DNA from: Glandiceps talaboti
Taxonomy: Eukaryota; Hemichordata; Enteropneusta; Spengelidae
NCBI RefSeq assembly: GCF_964340395.1
Contig: NC_135566.1
Coordinates: 22,276,635-22,340,634 of the forward strand
DNA length: 64,000 bases
Direction: 5' to 3'
Positions 1 through 11,666 of the stretch are shown here, piece after piece. Position 1 is the stretch's first letter. Every line of letters starts with the position of its first letter. The notes beneath the pieces are model-generated. The model had not been told where the DNA came from, made no database searches, and saw nothing but the letters and a program-made list of their open reading frames with translations. The position numbers were made by a program, and so were the translations under genes.

Positions 1-43
1 CAAAGTTTTGGAGACGTGTAGAGTCCTAGTGTCTCGCCTGCCA

Positions 44-332
44 CTAAGCCCATGGCTGACCACGCATGGCCTTTCCGATACGTGCTTCCTCGATTTGGCG
101 CCGGACAAACGACTGTCGATCGATTGAAGCGGCGTTAGAGAATTTAAACGTGAACATGAATACAGAATTGACTTCTGCTGTAGAAGTTAACGTTCTACTA
201 AGCCAAACTTTGTCAGAGACCAATCACGCCATATGCCGAGATCATATGCACATAAAAAAGATTTTTTTTATCTTTATTAACTTTACGATGGTACACTTTG
301 GGGTATGCCTGTGTCTAGTCAATATATTATGA
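44..332. other. Weak coding candidates at the window edge
   Basis: Two competing readings exist and neither is recognised. On the plus strand an ATG at 66 opens an 88-codon frame ending at 332; its last third is low-complexity and hydrophobic. On the minus strand 112-44 reads as a short C-terminal exon (ending IGKAMRGQPWA then stop) directly after a cgacag acceptor-like site. No domain is visible, so both are hypotheses only. Confidence 0.12.
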
Positions 333-1290
333 TGGGCGTCTTGGGACTGGTTATAACACACGACCTGAGCAATAAATTTGCGTACAACTTAATACTAAAT
401 GTATTTCGTATTTTCATATGTTTAAAAAAAACATTCGCTTCTTTGTTATAATATTTTAATATGCTGTTATGATTCTTCGGACAAAGTAGTTTGTTACGAG
501 TCGGGAGTGGATATTTTCCCGCTAGTTTGACATACACGCGGCGCTCTCATTAACATAGTGTGCGACACGCGACAGGTCGCCCGCTGAACGCGTGTGAGTA
601 TGACGGTATGCTACAAGTTGTAAAAAAAATAGCTTTTATATCCGGCCCACGCACTGCAATCCGATGCATTGGTGTATACGCAGCGTTTAATCCAGCTAGT
701 TCCATTGTGGTCTAATAGTTATCATGCTTCAAAAGAATTGCTTCAGTAAGCACATTTACAGCGACTGACGACAACGGGGATTTCTCTGGGAATACACCGA
801 CTAGCGATGGCGTCGTACTTTCTACGCGATTTCCGTATTGCCGTTTAGCACCTTAATTAAATCACAGTTGATTAGCCATCAATTTCTCCATTATATGTAC
901 CTGATTGCTTTCAAAATTGCTTTTCAAACCATGAAAATAAAGATCAATATTAAAGAAGTGGCTGACTATATCCACATAGGTTGAAGGTTACATTACGTTT
1001 ATTACTTGCACTTGCGCAAAACCAACGGGCTTGACTTCTAATCATTTTCCCCTCGAGTCACGTCCCTCCCTTCGAGCTTCAGCCGTGAACCGTTCTTCCG
1101 AACTTGAAAAACGGGATCCGTCCTCGAAAACTGTTCTTCGTCGATGTTGACCTGTTGATACTTAAATTGGCTTATCGCCATGATTAATATTGACCTATCT
1201 CTCAACTATATACTAATCCCTTCGGGTTTTTTTGAACCACTCCAAAAGTCTGAACCATAATTTCAGATCATACAAATAAAAAACTGTTTT
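333..1290. other. Intergenic, nothing recognised
   Basis: AT-rich, non-repetitive sequence. Only short chance ORFs are seen, and no repeat, RNA gene or domain. Confidence 0.5.
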
Positions 1291-1349
1291 GGCTAAGTGT
1301 CGACGTTTCTGAAAGTTCCGAAGTCTTTCAGAAACGTCGACACTTAGCC
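1291..1349. repeat. Perfect 25-bp inverted repeat (hairpin)
   Basis: Arms 1291-1315 and 1325-1349 are perfect reverse complements across 25 bp, separated by a 9-nt loop (TTCCGAAGT). Each arm carries a GTCGAC core. The right arm is followed by a T-run (CATTTTTTT). A perfect stem of this size is far beyond chance in unique sequence. It could be a tiny foldback element, a small-RNA precursor-like hairpin or a recent inverted duplication. The perfect stem and short total length (59 nt) fit a classical animal pre-miRNA less well. Confidence 0.85.
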
Positions 1350-1590
1350 CATTTTTTTAAAATATGATATTTGTTGAAATTGAATACTTGTTACTCTACT
1401 ATGTGGCCTAGATACAATAAGCACAATACATCGATGGTACATTGTTTGCTCTCTTTCCCAAGGAACACACTTCTTTGGCGCGCAGGTTGGATGATTGTCA
1501 AACTTCACAGCGCGGAACGGCGCCGCAAATATACCGTTTGATCACGGCCAGTATACATAATAGATTTAGTTTTGGACAGTTATGTCGCAA

Positions 1591-1752
1591 CACGTGGTGT
1601 TTGTAAACAATCGACAATAGTTGCCAGCCGCTCACAGAGTACCTACCTGTTTAAATGATTGGCAGCTTGGCACCACGCCCAATTTATGTCGACGTTGCGT
1701 GTGCCAACTTTCTCGTCCAATCAACACTCGATTTCATCATGGCTATTTATAC
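1591..1752 (+). promoter_or_regulatory. Putative promoter of the BH3-only-like gene
   Basis: In order: an E-box CACGTG (1591-1596), a canonical forkhead/FOXO-type octamer GTAAACAA (1603-1610), a CCAAT box (GTCCAATCA, near 1716) and a TATA-like CTATTTATA (near 1742-1750). Spacing of CCAAT to TATA is conventional, predicting a start site near 1775, about 310 bp upstream of the ATG at 2089. The motifs are seen directly; their function is inferred. Several upstream ATGs with short frames lie between the predicted start site and the CDS. Confidence 0.5.
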
Positions 1753-2088
1753 CGGCTTATGAATAAAACGTGCGGGAGACAGTCCCTGAACTAAAATGAT
1801 GTCAACAAACAACTAGTACAATACAGCACACATAACACAAAGAGCAGCAGAGATACACTTAACCGGCAAGAGATCACACAACCCAATTCGACTCCGGCGA
1901 ATAACGCATGGTCTATCATCCACCTATTATACTACTAGGAACGCTGTTATTATCACTAATCGTAATACATGTATTACATATTGACGTGTACGAGAAGGTC
2001 ACGCAAAAGCACGGCGACCCATTTACACAGTACTTATACGCGTCTCTGCATAATTTCTCCGCAGACAACGTCTAATGCAGCAGCAGTC

Positions 2089-2319
2089 ATGGACTTGACG
2101 GACGAGGAGAAAATGGACAGTACAGTCGAAGAGGTAGCCAAGAGACTACGAGAAATTGGCGATGAGATGGACGTTAGATATGCACACACGAAACTGCCGA
2201 CAGTGCAGGACGTGGTGGAACAATGCCTGTTAGACGGTGTCCGTTATTTGTGCAAAACTTGCGATGGAGTTTTACTCATGTGTCATATATTTGCTGCCAT
2301 TTACGTGATCAAAAGATGA
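2089..2319 (+). CDS. Candidate BH3-only protein with C-terminal tail anchor
   Basis: 76-residue protein from ATG 2089 to TGA 2317-2319. Residues 16-27 match the BH3 core: V16-x3-L20-x2-I23-G24-D25-E26-M27, read as VAKRLREIGDEM. IGDEMDV is the same string found in the BH3 of mammalian BIK. Residues 60-74 (GVLLMCHIFAAIYVI) form a short hydrophobic segment ending in K75-R76, as in mitochondrial or ER tail-anchored Bcl-2 family members. BH3-only proteins bind pro-survival Bcl-2 proteins or activate Bax/Bak to trigger apoptosis. No BH1/BH2 sequence follows in this frame. The frame is open upstream to an ATG at 1969. I chose 2089 because the acidic MDLTDEEKMD start is natural and an acceptor-like tttctccgcag ends at about 2063. 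The short BH3 pattern can arise by chance, so the tail anchor and promoter context carry weight. A degraded Bak/Bax exon is the main alternative. Confidence 0.6.
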   Translation: MDLTDEEKMDSTVEEVAKRLREIGDEMDVRYAHTKLPTVQDVVEQCLLDGVRYLCKTCDGVLLMCHIFAAIYVIKR

Positions 2320-2684
2320 TGTCTAACCTAATTGTATGGACTAAATGACCTTGAAGGTATGTATGTTATTATCGCACATTTTATCAAATAGGCCATATTC
2401 AGGCCAGGGTCACTAAAACGCCATTCTCGTGTTATATTGCAGTATTTCAGTATTCGGGTCACCCTATTGTCACTCGTTTTTGAATACTTTAAGTTGACGT
2501 CACTACTAGAATATGTATTTTATTTCTTCCCTGAGAGTTATTCATTTTATAATTCGTGTCAGCTGTTACTGCAAACAAGAACGGACGCACTCGTTTCACC
2601 CAAATCCTCGTCTCTTCGGTAAATCAAATCTTAGCAGAGTCGACAGTACGTTGACTTCCTTGTTTATGATTACAGAGCTGTGAA

Positions 2685-2765
2685 AATAAAGTGGCGGTCA
2701 CCACAGCATTGTCACCATGGTATTTACAATGGTACAATTGACGACAAAAGTATCAAATCAATAAA
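2685..2765 (+). terminator. Candidate polyadenylation signals
   Basis: AATAAA at 2685-2690 and again at 2760-2765, 366 and 441 bases after the stop codon of the BH3-only-like frame, giving a plausible short 3' UTR. Only the hexamers are seen; cleavage sites are not known. Confidence 0.4.
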
Positions 2766-3255
2766 CACATAAAAAAGAGATGGTTTTCGAGGACAAATCT
2801 TTTATATTGAAGCTATGGTGTTCGGACTCAAGGACACAAGTTGCACCTAGGAATTTCAATTTTTAACGAATTGTCGCGTCCTGTAGATATTGATTTAATT
2901 TTTTTTACAAATAGTATACATTATTTTGAATTGGCCATAATAAAAAAAAAAACATTGTTGTCGTACACGTAGTCTCACTGACCACAAAGGATGTCACACT
3001 CGTGAATCATTTTGTCATGATTGTTGATGAATTTTTAAACAGCTAAAATCTTCATCAATAGGCTTAAGTTTTAGCACAGATAAGTAACACTTACTTATTA
3101 TCTGTGGTTTTTAGAGATGTTTCTTTCCAATATAAACAAAAGAATGAATGAGTCATCTATGCCAGACAGCTCAGATTGCTTGGCACGTGACGCGCCCTCT
3201 ACTCTAACGCCATTATTACTATACGATGTACTTTGCCAGACGATATATTTTCGAT
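2766..3255. other. Intergenic, nothing recognised
   Basis: AT-rich unique sequence with homopolymer A/T runs. No convincing ORF or repeat. Confidence 0.5.
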
Positions 3256-3260
3256 GACGC

Positions 3261-3279
3261 CACGTGTGTATTTCCCGCC
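3261..3279 (+). promoter_or_regulatory. E-box plus E2F-type site cluster
   Basis: CACGTG at 3261-3266 and TTTCCCGCC at 3271-3279 (the E2F consensus form) lie about 100 bp before the ATG at 3371, in locally GC-richer DNA. This suggests a second promoter, possibly for the small frame that follows. Function is inferred from motif match only. Confidence 0.3.
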
Positions 3280-3370
3280 ATTACTGCACAGTGGAAAAAA
3301 GCGAGCGTTTGGAACAGTGTCAGTGTCGTTGTTTCATGACGGGTGTTAAAGTTAATTGCTTTGTATCACC

Positions 3371-3592
3371 ATGACCGTAGTACGCGTGCGGCGGCACACT
3401 TACATCGATCCCAGACATACGAACCGTCAAATGCGGGGGCGGATGTCAACTGACACCACGTCTATGGTTAAATTTAGATCGGGTGCACTAGTTCTGTTTC
3501 TTTGTTTACATTTCAGTCGCGAGCCTCTCACCCGTAGAGCTGCTCCTGTTACAGCCCCCACTAAAAGCAGAGTAAAAGTGACATCTAAATAA
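3371..3592 (+). CDS. Small hypothetical ORF (73 aa)
   Basis: ATG in a good context (caccATGa) followed by a basic protein: an Arg-rich N-terminus (VRVRRHTYIDPR), a central hydrophobic stretch (GALVLFLCLHF) and a basic C-terminus. It is not recognised. It sits behind the E-box/E2F cluster, so it may be a first exon or a 5' UTR frame rather than a complete protein. A minus-strand frame of similar length overlaps it (3427-3693), which weakens the case. Confidence 0.2.
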   Translation: MTVVRVRRHTYIDPRHTNRQMRGRMSTDTTSMVKFRSGALVLFLCLHFSREPLTRRAAPVTAPTKSRVKVTSK

Positions 3593-3787
3593 CGTTTAAT
3601 CGACGTAATATAAGTATATAGTTGAATTTTCAGTTGTCTGATGATCGTGTGTGTAAGCGTGAAACAGCTCAGTTCTGTCTCAGTTCTTCGCATATGTTAT
3701 GATTTCTATTCTCTTGGACTCTTCTGTCGTTGTCACAGCGTTGAACACTATTTTATCCAGGGAAATGTTGAGCACTACTTTATCCAG

Positions 3788-3819
3788 TGATATATATATA
3801 TATATATATTATCAAAGAA

Positions 3820-3891
<72 letters not shown>

Positions 3892-4032
3892 CATAATGTG
3901 TCTATGTCTGTCTGTGTCTGTGTCTGTGTCTGTGTCTGTGTCTGTGTCCGTCTCTTCGTGTCTGTGTCTGTGTCTGTCTGTGCCTGTGCCTGTGCCTGTG
4001 TCTGTGTCTGTGTCTGTGTCTGTGTCTGTGAT
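3788..4032. repeat. Compound microsatellite (TA)n then (TGTGTC)n
   Basis: About 100 bp of alternating TA (3788-3890, one short interruption) followed by a hexamer TGTGTC tract with internal TGTGCC variants to about 4032. A 9-bp-arm hairpin (CATAGACCC, 6-nt loop) follows at 4044-4067. Confidence 0.95.
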
Positions 4033-4067
4033 ATTGCTTTCATCATAGACCCTGTGTAGGGTCTATG

Positions 4068-5171
4068 CTTTCATACACGTCGTGACATGCTTAGCCATAG
4101 TACAATGTATTATTTAAATCAAGGCGAAGTAAGTACGGGGAGAACGCAGTAAACAACGGCGCATGCTCTCGATCGCGTACTAAGACCCATTCCAAGATGC
4201 CTGCCCTTGGAAGTTTTACCAGGGGCCACATTTTAAAGCCCATTGTACTCTGTTTTTACCGTGCCTCGCCATGGTTGCCAGGTAACACTGAAACTTGCGT
4301 AGCTGGGGTGGTGCCGCCGAAATTGTGATGTAAATAAATACATTGATGTTTTGAATTGAAAACTTAACAAAAGACAGGGTGTCCTGAGGAGAGAGCTATT
4401 TTCCAACTATTTTGTATACAAACCAGAATGTCATCTGACAAGGCAGACGGTCTTGGCGGGGGTCGCGTAGCAACTGACGGTCATAAACAAAAGACCGACT
4501 TGGTTAATTTCACTGCAAGTGAAGAAAGCAAACACATTCGTTGTAAAATTGATGTAGTTTGAGTAACTCCTTCGAAATTGATTTGAATATATACCACTAA
4601 AAGGAAAACAAAGAGAAAATTAAAATGCTTACTAGTATTGACGTGTGTAACGTACAACCTCAGTCATCTTATTGTAAACGTAATACATATATACAATAAG
4701 AACAAATAACATTTTTAAGTTGTGCTCAAAAATTGTCAAGAAAGAAAAGACAAGTAAAATTATTGGCCGCAGTGAAGCAAGCGTAGAATTAATTCATATT
4801 TCATTTTATCTTGCAAAGTAATGTACCCATAGTAACCATTGTGAGGTAAAGCTTTCCTCGCAGTAAATTTTTTTGATAGTTCAATCGTTGGAGGTTATTA
4901 TGTTGGCACTTTGCCAAACAGGCTAACTAACATGATGAAATATGTACACTGTCAGGAGAACCATTCACTTTCAACGTTTAGGTTTATAACATCGTCAGGA
5001 GAACATAAATATTTTTAACACCTACCTCCACACAAGTACGATACAATGTAAAGCGTCGGATTTCTTTGGCTTTATACCCGTTTGTATGTCTGTAAGAATT
5101 ATCTGTTTTGTTAGTTTGATTGTCAGATAGGCCTATATCATTAACTCACTTGTTATCTCCTCATCTCCACA
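4068..5171. other. Intergenic, nothing recognised
   Basis: AT-rich, no repeat or domain. Near 5160-5172 it ends in a pyrimidine-rich acceptor-like sequence (ctcatctccacag). Confidence 0.45.
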
Positions 5172-5174
5172 GGT

Positions 5175-5574
5175 AGCCACTTTGGTCTAAAAAGGGAAGG
5201 TGGAGTCGAAGTTCTTGCAAAACATCCCAGTAATTTTCATTACTCAAAACCTTTATACTGCCACTTGTTGCGTCGCCTTGGCAACTGTTAAAGATGAGAA
5301 CCACGCTCATTACAGCCTACATCACTCCCAAACTACCAACGTATGTGCGGTCATGAAGAAATTCATATGGAACCAGGGGATATCTCAGTTTTCGAATTCA
5401 AACTGTCCGCCAACAGTTGCACCAGCAATGGATATTTTTCTGCGGAGGGACTACTTATCAATGAAAAGTTTACAACCAAAGAATTTTGTAAATAGAACTT
5501 TAAAAGAATCTATGGGTTTTTGTTTATTACTTAAAATTTGTAAACTTAAGATTTTTGAACTTTCCGACCTTTGA
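5175..5574 (+). other. Possible terminal exon, unidentified
   Basis: After the acceptor-like AG at 5171-5172, frame 5175-5291 reads a 38-codon peptide ending in LLRRLGNC and a TAA. A second frame is open from 5200 to 5574 without an early ATG. Neither matches a family I recognise. The pairing of a pyrimidine tract, an AG and a clean open frame is the only support. Confidence 0.18.
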
Positions 5575-8500
5575 CATTGATTTTGTACAAACTTTGCTCT
5601 GTCATTTACATAAGCATTTATCACATTTAATTAACCATTGCCTCATCGACTGGACAACGGCCAAATGGCCATGGTCATTATGTGATCAATTTGTGATCAT
5701 TTCTCTACGATTGTGTGTTTCTTGTAAAAGTTTAATCAGCTACGTGTGTCTGTTTCCTCTTTGTTTTCCTTTACATGGCAGTAATTGAGTGCTTTCCCAT
5801 TGGTCGTAAACCTATAATGTAGACCAGTGCTGACGTTCAGTTTTACACAAATGCTAAGACCACTATAGTCTGAGAACAGATGCAATACTGTAAATGTCTG
5901 TATCGACTATTGTAATAACTGAGTGGCGGAGCTTTCTACTGTCACAAAGTATCCGATGAAATAACATTAGAAGATAATGTGGTCAGATTTGTTTGATTTG
6001 TTTACCTTTTTTACCAGTAAAACAGTTCTGTTGCAGGCTTATTTTGTTAGTTGTTCTCATTCTGTTTTGTAATTTGATCTTAATTCCCCAGCAGGTCTTT
6101 GTTTACATTCAGTCTGCGTTTCAGAGGAAATACACTTCAGTTGTATGTTGACCTCAATTTGACCTCGTCATCATTGTCAAACGTCAGCACACAACCTGAC
6201 CCAACCATTTTTTGATAGCTAAATATTTGGTCAGTCAGCGAGTCGCCGTAACAAGTAGGCCAGGCACACGTCTCGGAAATTGAGCGTCTGGTACGACACG
6301 CGAATGTCCATTGTACGGTAATGCTTGGGCAGTTTTGGACAAACCATGTCCGGACTTATGTAGACGCTCAGATACATTTCCATTGTGTTGTTGCATTTGA
6401 CACGTGACCTGGCCAAAGTATGGTCGTCCAAACAGGAAGCTATTTGGCATTTTGTAGCGTATAAATGAAACATAAATGGAAAACAAAAACAAATAATAAC
6501 CCAAACGATAATTTCATTTCCTGTGGCCAGTCAATATTTTATCATTGTCATAAGGAACTGCCTTTACGATTTGTTCAACCACTGCCAAGAAAAGTATATA
6601 AAAAATAACGACTCTGGATTATCCACCGTCAACTCGAAAACTTATCAGATTAAATATTACAAAGATTTAAAAAAAAAACTTGTAACTTATAAAATGTCCA
6701 TTTTGAAATGTATTATATATGTATATTAGTTTATTTTGGATCTTGGCCAAGGAACTCAGCGAAAATCTTGCCCTATTTATTGCAGGGAACGCAGGTGATA
6801 GTACTGTAAAGTGTGTCATTTCCCCCCGGGCCGTAAAACGTGTAATTTAGTCGTGGTTAAGGGTACGATGAACTGTAGTATTCAGACGTTACACGGGTCA
6901 TCAACTACCCATACGCCAATTTCACAAGTGAAAAAAAGTTTCACATCTTAGACGTACGTATGTACTCCTCACTAAAGTTAGTCGATTTTTCTTCCTGATC
7001 AGAAATCACTCTTTGCATCATGCATGATGCTAAATTGGAACGTGTTATTGTTAGTATTTCTGAGGGGTTTTTAAGTTAATTTGTTTGTGTATATTTTGTC
7101 GTAGTAAGCCTCTTGAGGACACTGTACAGCTGACTGCGATATATCTGCCGTTTGTTAATTTATTACAAATTTTGTAAATTTATAAAAATTGTGCGATATT
7201 CCTTATAAGGAAGTACGGTTATGGTTACGGCGAGGAGTTTTGATTCCCGGATCAGAACACACAAAACATTCTACACAAAATACAATCCAAGAATCTTATA
7301 AATGAGTTCTTCCAGTACATGTATCGCAGATTTCAGAGTTTAGATTTCCTGGGGTTTTTTAAGTTTAAATTTGTACAAAGGAGACGCAGTCATTGCAGGT
7401 TGACTGTCAACGATACAAAATGAATGTAAATTTGTAAAAGACTTTTTCCTTGCGTAATTTTGTAAAGTCGTCAGTATTCTCTGCAGGATGAAAATATTGT
7501 TAACGAATCGGCAGACTGTTATTTTACTTTGTGAACGTGTCGAATACCATGTTATGAATGTCAAGATGATTTGTGAACCTGGTATAAACACAACAACTAC
7601 TTTGTTCATTCCGCTGAATACCCAAGTAACCAAAGCAACCAATCTTTTTAAAGTTGAATAATATTGTTAAACCTGTTGTTTTTCTTCTAAACTGCCAGAC
7701 TTTTTGCGAGTTGTTATTTATTTTCATAATACAATCGTGCATTTTTTCATCATACCAATCAATTTTGTAACAGAAAAAACTCTATTTTGTTAAGTGATCA
7801 GCCAGATCAACCTTTCCATCAATTATTCATTCATGTTTATGACTTTAGGTGATTGTTGTACATGGTTGAATGACGATTTGCAACTCCTGATTTAGAATTC
7901 TTTCATGTCTTATCTCTGCCATCGTCACCTGATATATTTGTCATCAGGACAGAATTGAATTTAGGATTTTGAATTTTATCATTGCAAAATATCTCTTATT
8001 TTCCATTATTTTTAGGAACATGTCAACACTCATTTGAATTTTCCAGACAACATTCCCTTTTCTCTAGTTACAGAAATGACAAAGTATGACAAGTATAGTT
8101 GTAGTTGTACAATAGTAAAGGATGCAGCACTTAAAGTTGATTGGCTGAAAGTGATTAGCTGATACAAGAACACGGGATGATCATTTTTATTACACGTGAT
8201 CGAATGGTGTAGACTTGTCGGAGACAATCAACTTAAATTTCCCTTTCACACAAGATGTAAATATTTTGTTTATAAATTCAAATGATTCTTTACACATCAC
8301 CAATTTGGGTGGCATTCTTTACGTATTGAGTAAGATGAACATTATCAAGCAACTCATTACGTGTAACTGTATCTGTACACTCTTAGAGTTTATTAAATTG
8401 AAACACGTGATATAATTCAAATTAGTATATGGTTGTAAAATGTACAGAGAGATCAAATTTACCGTTTTAAGTTCTGTCAGCAATGATGCGCATGCGTAGT

Positions 8501-8714
8501 TGGGATGATTCACGATGTTTTCCAACAGTGATGTATCATGTAAATGCGCAATTACATGTAATAAAATACAGTGACACTAAAACCCGGCCATGGTGTACAG
8601 TCTTTGATGTTTTACCGATGTTATGCACCAGTCCGATCCTACCGATAAAAACCCAAGTTAAGGTTGTCGAGATCAAATGCTTAGTTTTAAAATGCTACTA
8701 AACGGTAGTGCTTT
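5575..8714. other. Intergenic, nothing recognised
   Basis: AT-rich unique DNA. Short open frames (for example 6231-6504 minus and 7340-7742 minus) show no domain or codon pattern I can support. No tandem repeat. Confidence 0.45.
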
Positions 8715-10980
8715 TCCTGCCTGCAATTGATTTCTTTTCGCTATAAAGCCGACTTTCACTAACGATGGTACATCTTTGTTAACAGACATGTGATATATTG
8801 TCACTTCAATCTATCTTTCTTCTTTCTTCTGCTATATGTCAAACCCCCCCCCCCTTTCCAAATTTACAGTTTATAACCAAATACCAAAACATAAAGTTGA
8901 CCCATTTCTTTGTGTAGTCGACGTCTTTCAAGAATGACAATTTTCAAGAGTTCAAACGTCGGCAAATCTGTTGAAGAATGAAATGAGGCCGTTGCCCCGA
9001 ATGCCCGTACTGTCGTTAGCCATGAGTCATCCGCTACGTATATTTGTCTGGTGGCATGGCGATTATTACCCACAATCCTTTGATAACCGTCTAGTGGTTA
9101 CTAACTACATGCCCTCGCGTGTGAAACGCTCAAGGTCATCGGAATAGGACAAAGGAATCGATTTCCCTCACAAGGGCGTTGTCCAACAGTAGATGAAAAC
9201 AAGAATTGTCTAGTTACACTTTACATCTGTAAAAATAGTACTCAAAGGGAGACTTACCTCGTTTTATTGAGTGATTTATAGTTTTTAAACGAATACCTGA
9301 TAGACCGTGTTTTCTTTTTAACTTGCCGACTTTACAAAGTACAATTCAACTTGTATGGCAAAGATGACCACGACCAGATCAAACCCTGGGGGTGAAACAG
9401 TCGAATAAGAATTTCTTTCTTTGCAGAATTAAACATACATATAGTTTATTCTTCAAGTGTCAAAACTCACAAGTGTTGTTCATTTGATACCTATATTAGT
9501 TTTCCATCCGTATGTCGCTTCAAATCAGTTCAGTACTCTAGTTAGAAGTGTTTCCCCTGGTCCTTTATACTAACCCATATCGAATTATTACGCTTCTTTC
9601 TCAAGTTTACCACGGTTTTCAACATATTTGTGTTTCCCGTAGACACCCTTTTCTTGTTTTCGTGAGTCAGTGTGAGATCATAAATGCCCAAGTTAGTGAT
9701 TTCTGCAATCTCCTATCATTTTAGGGATTTTAATATTAAACGTCTCCCATCAAACAGTTAATATATTTCCAAAGTCTAATAAAGCTGTGTTCAATTTTCC
9801 AATTTGATGACGTCATTGCTAATAACTACCAAATACAACCCCAAACCAGTTTGGTCGATTGTAAAACGAACACATAAAGTCGAAGAAAAGTCGTACAATG
9901 TACAATTACATATAAATTCACAATATAGCATTACTTATTTCAAACGAATTTTACAACATAAGTGTAAAGTTATATGACTAAATACCACACAGTTTAACTT
10001 TTACATAGAATTGTACAGTTGTATGTTACACTAATCAGAAGAGTGAACAAAGGCACACTTTAGTAATTACCTCATCTTATACCGACATCGATTATTTTGG
10101 CAAATTTTGCCAAAAGTACCACAATTGACAAATGAACAAGTAGCTTATGGTACGACATGTGTTTCCATCAACTACCGTTGTCATCAATGAAATGAGCAAT
10201 GACAAGGCCATCGTTGTTAGTTTTGATTGATGGATAATAGCCAATAACTTTTCAATAGCCATGGTCATTCAAATAATTTTGCTGGTTTCTCTTTTCACTT
10301 TTCTTATTTTTGTTTACCAGCAACAGATGAAAAACTGTAGATGTATATCACTATCGTTTTCAATGATACAATGGAATCTCCTCTTTTCTCTCAGTTCTTC
10401 ATTATATTCGTAATGTATCGTGACGTGACGTATCACAATACAGTACCTGCTAAATGTTCCTCTTTTTCTGCTTTATTTGATAAATACACGTATATTGGTG
10501 TGCTGGTACCATAAAACCAATGAATAACAAAATGCTACACTATCCAAATAAAATATATTCATTTTTCATTATGCAAAGAATATAGTATAAATGAAAAAAA
10601 AACCGTGCACATCATTTCATTAGGAAAGCAAAGAAGATCGCGACTGGAAAAACTTTTTATTTAAATTAAGGGCACAGCTAAAGTGAGGACCCTAGTAAGC
10701 TTATCATATTAAATACAGATAAAAGAGGCATAAGGCCGACAAGGCATGAATAATGGTATACATATGATTCCTGGCTACGGAAGATAACTGACAACATATG
10801 GCATTAAGAGTGGATTTGTGTTCAATTCTGTCCTGAAATGTACGTTGTAATTAGTATTGATACTACTATTTAATTCATTTCATGTCAATGACCCCCAGCT
10901 TTATAGTTCTTAGATTTTGGAACACAGAGAGAAGTAAATTTTCCTACATATGATACGTCATTCAAACATATTTTATCTAT
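8715..10980. other. Intergenic, nothing recognised
   Basis: AT-rich unique DNA with a poly-C run near 8846-8856. No supported gene, RNA or repeat. Confidence 0.45.
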
Positions 10981-11490
10981 AGAACTACCATTGTTAAGTT
11001 ACTGTATACATAGAACGACCACTGTTAAACAACGCTATTAAGTTACTGTATACATAGAACTACCACTGTTAAACAATACTGTTAAGTTACTCTATACACA
11101 GAACTACTACTGTTAAACAACGCTGTTAAGTTTACTCTATATATATAACTACCACTGTTAAACAATACTGTTAAGTTACTGTAAACATAGAACTACCAGT
11201 GTTAAACAATACTCTTAAGTTACTGTATACATAGAACTACCACTGTTAAACAATACTGTTAAGTTACTCTGTACACAGAACTACCACTGTTAAACAATAC
11301 TGTTAAGTTACTCTATACATAGAACTACCACTGTTAAACAATACTGTTAAGTTACTCTATACATAGAACTACCACTGTTAAACAATACTCTTAAGTTACT
11401 CTATACATAGAACTACCACTGTTAAACAATACTCTTAAGTTACTCTATACATAGAACTACCACTGTTAAACAATACTGTTAGGTTACTAT
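10981..11490. repeat. 44-bp minisatellite, about 11 copies
   Basis: Unit of about 44 bp containing GAACTACCACTGTTAAACAA and GTTAAGTTACT, repeated from 10981 to about 11490. Left copies are more divergent (GCTATTAAG, TATATATAA variants) and right copies nearly identical, as expected if homogenisation is strongest at one end. It shares no obvious unit with the larger array that begins 180 bp downstream. Confidence 0.93.
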
Positions 11491-11592
11491 TAAATACCCC
11501 AACGAAAATGAAAACACTCAGTGAAATTCAAACCACTCGTGGGGTTTGAACAAACAGGCACTGCCAGATAACGGACACTTATTGAGTATTTC

Positions 11593-11593
<1 letters not shown>

Positions 11594-11642
<49 letters not shown>

Positions 11643-11643
11643 G
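11594..11643. repeat. (GTT)n microsatellite
   Basis: About 16 uninterrupted GTT units between the 44-bp array and the giant 31/34-bp array. Confidence 0.97.
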
Positions 11644-11666
11644 ATTCTATTCATCAGTATGTGACT

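Noticed and set aside
3699-4059. ORFs encoding poly-Ile/Tyr and Val/Cys repeats
   Set aside because: Translations of the (TA)n and (TGTGTC)n microsatellites.
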